From Nitrospira sp. (GTDB taxonomy: Bacteria > Nitrospirota > Nitrospiria > Nitrospirales > Nitrospiraceae): DNA of 24,920 nucleotides. A model generated the notes under the pieces. The model was not told the DNA's origin. It saw only the letters and a program-made list of their open reading frames with translations, and searched no databases. This document shows, piece by piece, positions 17,945 through 24,494 of the stretch. Position 1 is the stretch's first letter. Each line of letters starts with the position of its first letter. The position numbers and the translations under genes were made by a program. The stretch covers positions 1 to 24,920 of the forward strand of contig JABMDG010000051.1 of assembly GCA_015904045.1 (NCBI GenBank). The letters are read 5' to 3'.

Positions 17945-19450
17945 ATGAAACTGCGTCTGGATCTCAAACTTAGCCAAAAGCTCATTATGACACCGCAGTT
18001 GCAACAAGCGATCAAGCTGTTGCAGCTGTCGCGCCTCGAATTGCAACAGAGTCTTGCGCAACATCTCATGGAAAACCCGCTCTTGGATGAATTGCAGACG
18101 GAAGCAGAGGAGGGAGAAACGGGTGCGGCGGAAGACAAGACTGAGGAAGCACCGGCCGCTACCAGCCCAGACCAGCCGGAGGAGGGGACACCAGAGGAAC
18201 GGGGATCGCCTGAAGAATTTACCGCATCCGGGTGGGAGGAGTATTTCGGGAGTGACCGGCGATCCGGCGCCTCAGAATATTCTTCGTCTTCTCAAGACGA
18301 GTTCCCTTCCTACGAGCAAACCGTGGCGAAGCCGACCTCCCTTGAAGAGCATCTTCTCTGGCAGCTGTCCATGTCAGGATTGCCAGACCGGGCGAAAACT
18401 CTTGGCCGATTGATTATCGGCAATCTCGATGATGATGGGTACCTGCGAATTCCGTTGGCCGAAGTCGTCGCGGGGACCGACTTTACAGAAGCCGATGCCG
18501 AATCGGCTCTACGGGACATTCAGACCTTTGATCCAACCGGTGTGGGAGCCAGGGATCTTTCCGAATGTCTCGTGTTGCAACTCGGGCATTTGGGCCGCAA
18601 TCTGATCGGATCGCTAGGCGCCAGGCCCGGAGCGCTGAAGGGATCGATTGTAGAAGGTGTGATTCTTCATCATCTGAAGGACCTGGAGAAGAAACAATAC
18701 GCCAAGATCGCAAAGGCATTGAATGTGACGGTGGAGGAAGTGTTTCAAGCCACCAAGATTATCGAAAATCTCGAGCCGAAGCCGGGCCGGCCATACACGA
18801 ACACGCAGAATTACGTCATCGTTCCCGATGTATTTGTTGTGAAGAATGAGGGGGAATGGGTCGTGCTGCTGAATGACGAAGGGCTCCCTCGCATGCGGAT
18901 CAGCCCCTATTACAAGCAACTAATGGCTTCGGGCCAAGGCGGGACACCTGAGACCAAGGCCTATATGGACGAAAAGTTGCGCGCTGCCCAGTGGGTCATT
19001 CGTAGCATCGAGCAGCGCAATAAAACCATCGTCAAAGTCGTGTCCAGCATCGTCAAGTTCCAAGAACAGTTTTTCGACCACGGGGTGCAATATCTCAAGC
19101 CGCTCGTGCTCAAGCAGGTGGCGGAAGATATCGGAATGCACGAATCGACCATCAGCCGGGTCACGGCCAACAAGTATATGTACTGTCCGCAAGGCATGTT
19201 GGAGTTGAAGTTCTTTTTTAATGCGGGATTGCAGCGGGCAGATCAGCTGTCGGACATGCATTCGTCTGTGTCCGTGAGAGAAATGATCCGAAAAATGGTG
19301 GCGGAGGAAGACGCCAAGCGGCCGTTGAAAGACGAAGAAATCGCCGCCCGTCTCCGGACGCAACAAGTCTTGATCGCCAGGCGCACGGTGGCCAAGTATC
19401 GAGCGGAGGAGAACATCCCATCTGCCAGCCAGCGTAAACGTTTTTTCTAA
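17945..19450 (+). CDS. rpoN: RNA polymerase sigma-54 factor
   Basis: RpoN directs RNA polymerase to -24/-12 promoters and needs AAA+ activators. The 501-residue product has a glutamine/leucine-rich region I (RLDLKLSQKLIMTPQLQQ at the start) and an acidic, serine-rich region II at about 50-120. The core-binding region follows. The helix-turn-helix lies near 390-410 with HESTISRVTANKYMYCPQG, and the RpoN box ARRTVAKYRA lies at about 478-487. It starts 18 bases after lptB. Its position next to hpf and rapZ matches proteobacterial synteny. Confidence 0.97.
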   Translation: MKLRLDLKLSQKLIMTPQLQQAIKLLQLSRLELQQSLAQHLMENPLLDELQTEAEEGETGAAEDKTEEAPAATSPDQPEEGTPEERGSPEEFTASGWEEYFGSDRRSGASEYSSSSQDEFPSYEQTVAKPTSLEEHLLWQLSMSGLPDRAKTLGRLIIGNLDDDGYLRIPLAEVVAGTDFTEADAESALRDIQTFDPTGVGARDLSECLVLQLGHLGRNLIGSLGARPGALKGSIVEGVILHHLKDLEKKQYAKIAKALNVTVEEVFQATKIIENLEPKPGRPYTNTQNYVIVPDVFVVKNEGEWVVLLNDEGLPRMRISPYYKQLMASGQGGTPETKAYMDEKLRAAQWVIRSIEQRNKTIVKVVSSIVKFQEQFFDHGVQYLKPLVLKQVAEDIGMHESTISRVTANKYMYCPQGMLELKFFFNAGLQRADQLSDMHSSVSVREMIRKMVAEEDAKRPLKDEEIAARLRTQQVLIARRTVAKYRAEENIPSASQRKRFF

Positions 19451-19492
19451 TGGCGCCTGGTTATGCCATTCATCGAATAATTGGAGGCGTGT

Positions 19493-19822
19493 ATGAGGCT
19501 CAAAATTACAGGCCGGCATATGGACATCACCCCCGCGCTAAAAGATTATGTCGAAACACGGTTTGGTCGGCTGGATCGCTACGGGTTGAAAGTCGACTCG
19601 CTTGAGGTTGTCCTGGGAGTAGAAAAACTCCAGCACAAGGCCGAAGCAATCGGAACCGTCCACGGCAAATCGGTGCAGGCAAAAACGTCGACTCCAGAGA
19701 TGTATGCCACGATTGATGCCCTCGTCGACCGGGTCGATGTGCAGCTTCGAAAGTGGAAGGAGCGATTGGCTAACCACAAACCCGGCAAGACACGTCGCAT
19801 CCGTAGCTCCTCCAGCATCTGA
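19493..19822 (+). CDS. hpf: Ribosome hibernation promoting factor, short form
   Basis: Binds the 30S decoding region and helps form inactive 100S ribosomes under starvation. The 109-residue product starts MRLKITGRHMDITPALKDYV and contains the conserved KVDSLEVVLGVEKLQHKAEAI and MYATIDALVDRVDVQLRK segments. It ends in a basic tail and lacks the C-terminal dimerisation domain of long HPF. The ATG at 19493 follows GGAGG (19483-19487), so the TTG at 19481 is not used. It is located between rpoN and rapZ. Confidence 0.94.
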   Translation: MRLKITGRHMDITPALKDYVETRFGRLDRYGLKVDSLEVVLGVEKLQHKAEAIGTVHGKSVQAKTSTPEMYATIDALVDRVDVQLRKWKERLANHKPGKTRRIRSSSSI

Positions 19823-19888
19823 GGCCACTCTGGCGCCGAAAACAGAGCGTGGATCCTTCCTTCTGGCATGACCGGTATAGGAGTATTT

Positions 19889-20770
19889 GTGCCTGAACGT
19901 CATGAGGCGCGGCTCAATTTAGTTATCGTCAGCGGGCTATCTGGTTCCGGAAAGTCTCACGCGCTCAAGGCTTTTGAGGACGCAGGCTATTTCTGTATCG
20001 ATAACCTTCCTCCAGCCCTTCTTCCGACATTTGCCGACCTCTGTAATCGGCAGCACGGGGAGATTACCAACGTGGCGTTGGGAATTGACATTCGAGAGCG
20101 CGTGTTTTTTTCGGATCTCGTCGGCATTCTGGAACGGGTCAAAGCGCTCGGCCACTCTGTTCAGTTGCTCTTTTTTGAGGCACGTGAAGAAGTGCTCCTC
20201 AGGCGGTTTTCTGAATCCAGACGGCCGCATCCGGTGATGCCCCAGTTGCCCGTATTAGAAGGTGTGAGATTCGAGAAGGAACGGCTGGCAGAACTTCGGC
20301 GACACGCCGACCGCGTGATCGACACGTCCGATTTAACCGTGCATGAGTTGCGAGATCTTCTTGCTACCCAGTTTCGGCAAGGCCAGAGCGAGAAGAAGCT
20401 GACCATATCGCTGTTGACGTTCGGCTACAAGTTTGGAATCCCCTATGAAATTGATCTGCTCTTTGACGTGCGGTTTCTCAAAAATCCTTACTTCGTGCCA
20501 GACCTGAAGCCCCTGTCAGGGGAGGATCCGCGCGTACGTTCTTTCGTCCTTACGGACCCCAATGCCGTCGTCCTCATTGAGCATCTCGAGAAGCTGTTGC
20601 AGTTTCTCATTCCGTTGTTTGAACGTGAGCCTCGCAGCTACCTGACCCTTGCCATCGGCTGTACTGGAGGACGGCACCGTTCCGTTGCCGTGGCCGGCCG
20701 CTTGCAGGAAAGCCTCGCGGCCATGGGCTACAAAATTTCCCTCAAGCATCGAGACATCCAGAAATCATAG
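19889..20770 (+). CDS. rapZ: RNase adapter protein RapZ (complete copy)
   Basis: RapZ is a P-loop protein whose C-terminal domain in E. coli binds glucosamine-6-phosphate and small RNAs to steer RNase E cleavage. The 293-residue product has the Walker A GLSGSGKS (residues 16-23), DAGYFCIDNLPPALLP, and a C-terminal domain with REPRSYLTLAIGCTGGRHRS. The GTG at 19889 lies five bases after AGGAG; an in-frame ATG at 19868 is the alternative. The last 291 bases (from 20480) are repeated downstream at 21640-21930. No ptsN or hprK lies beside it. Confidence 0.93.
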   Translation: MPERHEARLNLVIVSGLSGSGKSHALKAFEDAGYFCIDNLPPALLPTFADLCNRQHGEITNVALGIDIRERVFFSDLVGILERVKALGHSVQLLFFEAREEVLLRRFSESRRPHPVMPQLPVLEGVRFEKERLAELRRHADRVIDTSDLTVHELRDLLATQFRQGQSEKKLTISLLTFGYKFGIPYEIDLLFDVRFLKNPYFVPDLKPLSGEDPRVRSFVLTDPNAVVLIEHLEKLLQFLIPLFEREPRSYLTLAIGCTGGRHRSVAVAGRLQESLAAMGYKISLKHRDIQKS

Positions 20771-21127
20771 CCCGCGAGCAGCCTTCCTTTGTTGAGCCTA
20801 GGCGAGCTGTTTCGTTTCTTCCGGTTTTCTTGACAGACTGACCATATTGACTATACTTGCCTGTGTGCGGAAGGAAAAAGGACTTCTTAAGTTGAACTAT
20901 CAACGTATAACACCTGATGCAGCTTCCAAGGCACGCGGGCCTCATGCCGCGCAAGAGCAGTCGGCTGTTGGACAGCTTCTGGGCGACGCGCTTTCGCTGG
21001 GAACGCGAGAGAGGAATCACGGGGTCTCCTGGGGGAGGGAGAAGCTGGAGGCAGGATACAAAAAGAAACGTGTCAGAAATCGAGAAACTTATTCGCGTAT
21101 GAAAGATTGTGGTGTAGGGTGACGGTC
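20771..21127 (+). other. Intergenic region between rapZ and truncated pilM
   Basis: A 357-base stretch without a convincing gene. It holds a sigma-70-like promoter near its beginning (20830-20857). About 130 bases in the middle have no counterpart in the second copy. The last 60 bases or so resemble the leader before intact pilM. Two open frames of 61 and 91 codons pass through it, but neither has a ribosome binding site and the longer one overlaps the promoter. No terminator was recognised after rapZ. Confidence 0.7.
20830..20857 (+). promoter_or_regulatory. Sigma-70-type promoter upstream of truncated pilM
   Basis: TTGACA (20830-20835), a perfect -35 hexamer, is separated by 16 bases from TATACT (20852-20857), which matches five of six -10 positions. 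The same elements with the same spacing recur at 21997-22024 although the spacer sequence differs. The start of transcription would lie near 20864, giving a leader of about 260 bases before pilM'. Confidence 0.75.
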
Positions 21128-21667
21128 ATGCCATTATTGAGCTCGTTTAAAAACGTATTTGAAACCGACCTGATTTCTTACTTGACGCCTCGCCGTCAGT
21201 TAGTGGGGCTTGACATCGGTTCGAGTGCGATCAAGCTGGTGCAAGTGAAGGAAAGCAAGGGACGATATTTTCTTCAGAAATTTGGATATAAGCCGCTTGA
21301 GCCGGAAGTCATTGTGGACGGTACTGTCATGGACGAAGGACGTGTCGTATCCGCCATTCGCGAGCTATTCGATGAAACCAAGGTCAAAAACAAACAGGTA
21401 GCAATCTCAATCTCCGGTCATGCCGTGATTGTGAAGAAAATCAGCCTTCCTCCGATGCCGGACGAAGAATTGGAAGGTCAAGTGAAACTGGCCGCCGAGC
21501 AGTACATTCCGTTCGATATCAACGAAGTGAATATCGATTTTCATGTGTTGCCGGCGACGGCATCAGAGGACAACCAGGGAGAGATGTCGATCATACTGGT
21601 TGCGGCCAAGAAGGACAAGATAAACGAGCTGACAGAGTTAAGAATCCCTATTTCGTTCCTGAACTGA
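21128..21667 (+). pseudogene. Truncated PilM (N-terminal half), fused out of frame to a rapZ fragment
   Basis: The first 171 codons match complete PilM downstream (MLSSFKNVFETD, GLDIGSSAIKLVQ, KKISLPPMPDEELEGQ and IPFDINEVNIDFHVLP are shared). At about 21640 the sequence switches to rapZ in another frame, giving eight foreign residues (RIPISFLN) and a TGA. It lacks the second half of the actin-like fold and so cannot be a full ATP-binding PilM. The frame is otherwise free of damage, and most differences from the intact copy are silent, so a maintained short protein is possible. AGGGTGAC precedes the ATG. Confidence 0.85.
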
Positions 21668-21930
21668 AGTCGCTTGCCGGGGATGACCCAAGAGTTCGCG
21701 CCTTCGTTTTGTCAAACTCCGATGCCGTTGCGTTGATCGAGCGGCTTGAAGGGTTGCTCAAGTTTCTCATTCCGCAGTTCGAGCGCGAGCCACGCAGCTA
21801 TCTGACGATCGCAATCGGGTGTACCGGCGGTCGTCATCGATCTGTTGCGGTCGCCGGACGTCTACAAGAAGGCCTTTCTGCCATAGGCTACGACGTCGCA
21901 CTAAAGCATCGCGACATTCACAAATCATAG
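21640..21930 (+). pseudogene. 5'-truncated RapZ fragment (C-terminal 96 residues)
   Basis: From AAG at 21640 to TAG at 21928-21930 the frame encodes KNPYFVPELKSLAGDDPRVR through EREPRSYLTIAIGCTGGRHR to KHRDIHKS, which is the C-terminal domain of RapZ. There is no native start codon; a TTG at 21709 lacks a ribosome binding site. It is identical in length to the corresponding part of complete rapZ, with 22 residue changes and no stop or frameshift. It probably no longer makes a RapZ, and its P-loop domain is absent. Confidence 0.88.
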
Positions 21931-21996
21931 GTCTTGCAAAAAGGGACATGTCTGCGCTTGTTCAGCGAAGCGCGATTGCGTCATTCTGCCCATTTC

Positions 21997-22024
21997 TTGA
22001 CAGGTAGAACATAGTGACTATACT
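21997..22024 (+). promoter_or_regulatory. Sigma-70-type promoter upstream of pilM
   Basis: TTGACA (21997-22002), 16-base spacer, TATACT (22019-22024), followed by TGCCCATG. It matches the promoter of copy A in both hexamers, spacing and several flanking bases (TTC before, TTGCC after). It should drive the pilMNOP operon from a start near 22031. Confidence 0.78.
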
Positions 22025-22037
22025 TGCCCATGTGAGC

Positions 22038-22142
22038 ATGCAAACGGTGGTTTTCTTGAGATTGAAGAAGCGAGAAGCGCTACGCAAAATGAAGATGGAT
22101 GAAATCAAGAAAGTAATTCGCGCATCAAAGGTTGTCGTGTAG
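22038..22142 (+). other. Possible short leader ORF (34 codons) before pilM
   Basis: An ATG at 22038 opens 34 codons rich in lysine, arginine and valine, reading MQTVVFLRLKKREALRKMKM and ending KVIRASKVVV, with TAG at 22140-22142, 17 bases before pilM. No ribosome binding site is seen. The end has a counterpart before pilM' (EIEKLIRV then a TGA), so the DNA is conserved but the peptide is interrupted there. A conserved untranslated leader is at least as likely. Confidence 0.25.
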
Positions 22143-22159
22143 AGTGACAGGGAATACAT

Positions 22160-23266
22160 ATGCTGAGCTCATTTAAAAACGTATTCGAGACCGATCTGAT
22201 CTCATTCCTGACGCCGCGCAAGCAGCTGGTGGGCCTCGACATCGGATCCAGCGCGATTAAACTTGTTCAGTTGAGGGAAAGCAAAGGGCGGTACATTCTT
22301 CAGAAATTCGGTGTGAAGCCTCTTGAGCCCGAGGTGATTGTTGATGGGACGGTGATGGACGAAGGTCGTGTGGTTTCAGCCATTCGAGAGTTGTTCGATG
22401 AGACCGGAGTCAAGAATAAGCAGGTGGCAGTCTCAATTTCCGGACACGCCGTCATCGTGAAGAAGATCAGCTTGCCCCCGATGCCGGACGAAGAGTTGGA
22501 AGGGCAGGTGAAGTTAGCGGCGGAGCAGTATATCCCGTTCGATATCAATGAAGTGAATATCGATTTTCATGTGTTGCCAGCCGATCTGTCAGGGGACAAG
22601 CAGACAGATATGGCGGTTATTCTCGTTGCTGCGAAGAAAGACAAGATCAATGAATTGACCGAACTTGTCAAGGGCGCGGGCCTTACGCCGATGATCATGG
22701 ATGTGGATGCGTTTGCGATCGAGAATATGCACGCCATCAATTATCCGATGGCGCAGGATGAAACCACGGCGTTGATCAATATCGGGGCGAGTGTGATGAA
22801 TGTGAATATCATCCGCGGCGGCGCCTCTCTGTTCACGCGGGATATTCCATTGGGCGGCAATCGTTACACCGAGGCGATTCAACGCGAGATGGGTATGTCC
22901 TATGAAGAGGCGGAAGAAAGTAAACGAGTAGGGAAGGGAAGAGACTCTGGTGAGGGCGCGATGAGTGCTGTGATGAACAGCATGAATGGCGAGGTCGCTT
23001 CTGAGATCGCCAGAACAGTGGATTATTTTAAAACATCCGCTGCAAATGCCGAGCTGGATCGAGTGCTTGTGTGCGGTGGTGTCGCGCAAGCTAAAGGATT
23101 GATCCAGCAACTCGGCGATCGGATGCAAATCCCTGTAGAGCTGGCCGACCCATTTAGTGAAATCGATGTGACCGGAAGCGGTATGGATCCGGACCTGTTG
23201 GCCGATCTGGCGCCATCGGCGGCGGTCGGCGTCGGGCTGGCACTGAGGGCGGTGGGGGACCGATGA
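22160..23266 (+). CDS. pilM: Type IV pilus assembly ATPase-like protein PilM (complete)
   Basis: PilM is a cytoplasmic actin/FtsA-like protein that binds the N-terminus of PilN and links the pilus motor to the inner-membrane complex. The 368-residue product has the phosphate-1 motif GLDIGSSAIKLVQ (about residues 21-33) and the PilM block MPDEELEGQVKLAAEQYIPF near 110-129. Downstream are the second phosphate region INIGASVMNVNIIRGG near 208-223 and VLVCGGVAQAKGL near 305-317. AGGGA (22149-22153) lies six bases before the ATG. The TGA overlaps pilN (ATGA). Its first 169 codons are duplicated upstream. Confidence 0.96.
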   Translation: MLSSFKNVFETDLISFLTPRKQLVGLDIGSSAIKLVQLRESKGRYILQKFGVKPLEPEVIVDGTVMDEGRVVSAIRELFDETGVKNKQVAVSISGHAVIVKKISLPPMPDEELEGQVKLAAEQYIPFDINEVNIDFHVLPADLSGDKQTDMAVILVAAKKDKINELTELVKGAGLTPMIMDVDAFAIENMHAINYPMAQDETTALINIGASVMNVNIIRGGASLFTRDIPLGGNRYTEAIQREMGMSYEEAEESKRVGKGRDSGEGAMSAVMNSMNGEVASEIARTVDYFKTSAANAELDRVLVCGGVAQAKGLIQQLGDRMQIPVELADPFSEIDVTGSGMDPDLLADLAPSAAVGVGLALRAVGDR

Positions 23267-23817
23267 TTCGCATTAATCTGCTTGCCTCGGGGGCAAAAGC
23301 AAGAAAAGCTAAGCCTCAGTATGACGTCCGCGCACAAGTACTGCTCGGCGTGGGAGTGATTCTGATTATTGTGACCGGATGTTGGTGGTACGCCTCTACG
23401 CTCGATAGTGAAATTGAGGCGCGACAGGAAGAGAAGCGGGAGAAGGAAAGTCAGGTTGCGCAATTAAAAGAGCAGGTGAAAAAAGTTCAAGACTTTGAGC
23501 AAAAGAAGAAACTGCTAGAGGATAAAAATCGAATCATCGACCAGCTTGAGCAGTCGAGAATGGGGCCGGTGAAAGTGCTGGATCATGTCAGCCAGAGTAT
23601 CGAGCCTCTGAAGATCTGGCTGACGAGGTTAGGTGTGTCATCCGATACGGTGGAATTGGAAGGGAAAGCGCTCACGAACGATGATGTCGTGGAATTTGCG
23701 AATAATCTTCGGCGGACAGACTATTTTGCCGGCATCAATCTTCAGGAAAGCAAAGCGACGGTTGAAAACAAGATCAATGTATATCAGTTTCGATTGACGT
23801 TTCGCCTGAAGGGATGA
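23263..23817 (+). CDS. pilN: Type IV pilus assembly protein PilN
   Basis: Bitopic inner-membrane protein of the PilMNO alignment complex. The 184-residue product starts MIRINLLASG, carrying the INLL motif that PilM binds. It has one membrane segment at about residues 27-46 (VLLGVGVILIIVTGCWWYA), a charged coiled coil at about 50-100 and a small periplasmic ferredoxin-like domain. It is coupled to pilM and pilO by four-base overlaps. An intact binding motif next to two pilM versions means that both could in principle compete for it. Confidence 0.93.
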   Translation: MIRINLLASGAKARKAKPQYDVRAQVLLGVGVILIIVTGCWWYASTLDSEIEARQEEKREKESQVAQLKEQVKKVQDFEQKKKLLEDKNRIIDQLEQSRMGPVKVLDHVSQSIEPLKIWLTRLGVSSDTVELEGKALTNDDVVEFANNLRRTDYFAGINLQESKATVENKINVYQFRLTFRLKG

Positions 23818-24476
23818 ATATGGAGCTGCCATCGGTCAATCTGGACTCGCTACGCAATGTTCCCGCCCCGCAGAAGGTGGCGCTCCTGTTTCTGCTTGTC
23901 GGCGGTCTCGTCGCCGCATTTTATTTTTATATTGCTGAACCCAAAGCAGCGGAGATTGCGGCCTTAGAGGCTGAAAATAGCAGGTTGGAGAGCGAAGTCC
24001 AAACGCTCAGCATCAAAGTCAAGCATCTAGATGAGATCATCGCTGCGAGTAAGCAGCTCGAAATTGAGTTGGCAAAGAAGAAGGAGCGCCTCCCTCCGGA
24101 GGAGGAAGCCATTATGCTGCTCAAGCAGGTGTCTGATCTTGGTGTCCGGCTAGGGCTCGATATCAGATTGTGGAAGCCGGGCGCCCCAGCTGAGGATCCA
24201 TCGAAGCTCTTTGTGAAAATGCCCGTGAATGTCGAGGTGTCCGGGGTCTATCACACGGCCGCGCTGTTTTTCGACCGCATTAACAGGCTGCCAAGGATCA
24301 TTACAGTGTCCGGTCTGAAAATGGGATCGCCGAAGGTTGATCAAGGGCGGATAGTGTCACAAACAACGTTTGACTTAGTCGCGTATGCTGCGCCACAGGA
24401 AAAACCCGCTGTTGCAGCACCGGTTGCAGGGGCCAAGCCGGTTCAGCCTGCTCAGCCCGCTCCAGCTGGAAAATAA
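23814..24476 (+). CDS. pilO: Type IV pilus assembly protein PilO
   Basis: Partner of PilN that forms heterodimers through periplasmic coiled coils and ferredoxin-like folds. The 220-residue product has a membrane segment at about residues 21-40 (KVALLFLLVGGLVAAFYFYI) and a heptad-rich region at about 45-95 (AALEAENSRLESEVQTL). The globular part includes PVNVEVSGVYHTAALFFDRI. A proline/alanine-rich tail ends the protein. It starts in the pilN stop, and pilP follows 18 bases later. Confidence 0.93.
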   Translation: MNMELPSVNLDSLRNVPAPQKVALLFLLVGGLVAAFYFYIAEPKAAEIAALEAENSRLESEVQTLSIKVKHLDEIIAASKQLEIELAKKKERLPPEEEAIMLLKQVSDLGVRLGLDIRLWKPGAPAEDPSKLFVKMPVNVEVSGVYHTAALFFDRINRLPRIITVSGLKMGSPKVDQGRIVSQTTFDLVAYAAPQEKPAVAAPVAGAKPVQPAQPAPAGK

Positions 24477-24494
24477 GGGAGATTCGCAGGGCAC

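Larger units (their letters stand above)
20480..21639 (+). repeat. Tandem duplication copy A (rapZ 3' end - promoter - pilM 5' part)
   Basis: The first copy of a tandem, diverged duplication. It contains the final 97 codons of complete rapZ, the 357-base intergenic region with a promoter, and the first 170 or so codons of truncated pilM. Copy B at 21640-22666 has the same order. By eye, the encoded rapZ tails agree at 74 of 96 residues and the pilM parts at about 153 of 169. Copy A is about 130 bases longer because of its intergenic part. Confidence 0.9.
21931..22159 (+). other. Intergenic leader between rapZ fragment and pilM
   Basis: Holds the pilM promoter (21997-22024), the possible short leader frame and the pilM ribosome binding site. 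It is about 128 bases shorter than the equivalent region of copy A. Similarity between the two is confined to the promoter and to the last 60 bases or so, with the shared elements GAAATC, ATTCGCG and GTGTAG followed by GTGAC. Confidence 0.7.
21640..22666 (+). repeat. Tandem duplication copy B (rapZ 3' fragment - promoter - pilM 5' part)
   Basis: The second copy of the duplication, abutting copy A at the pilM::rapZ join. It carries the rapZ tail without its 5' end, a 229-base intergenic region and the first 169 codons of complete pilM. Beyond 22666 pilM continues as single-copy sequence. No insertion sequence, inverted repeat or tRNA is seen at the join, and only a few bases (around AAG) could be shared, which points to illegitimate joining. 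Confidence 0.9.

Noticed and set aside
20847..21122. 91-codon frame between rapZ and truncated pilM
   Set aside because: It begins inside the promoter -10 region, has no ribosome binding site, and its frame is not kept in the second copy.
20480..22666. Insertion sequence or other mobile element as cause of the duplication
   Set aside because: No transposase frame, terminal inverted repeats, tRNA or attachment site is visible at the copy ends or the join.
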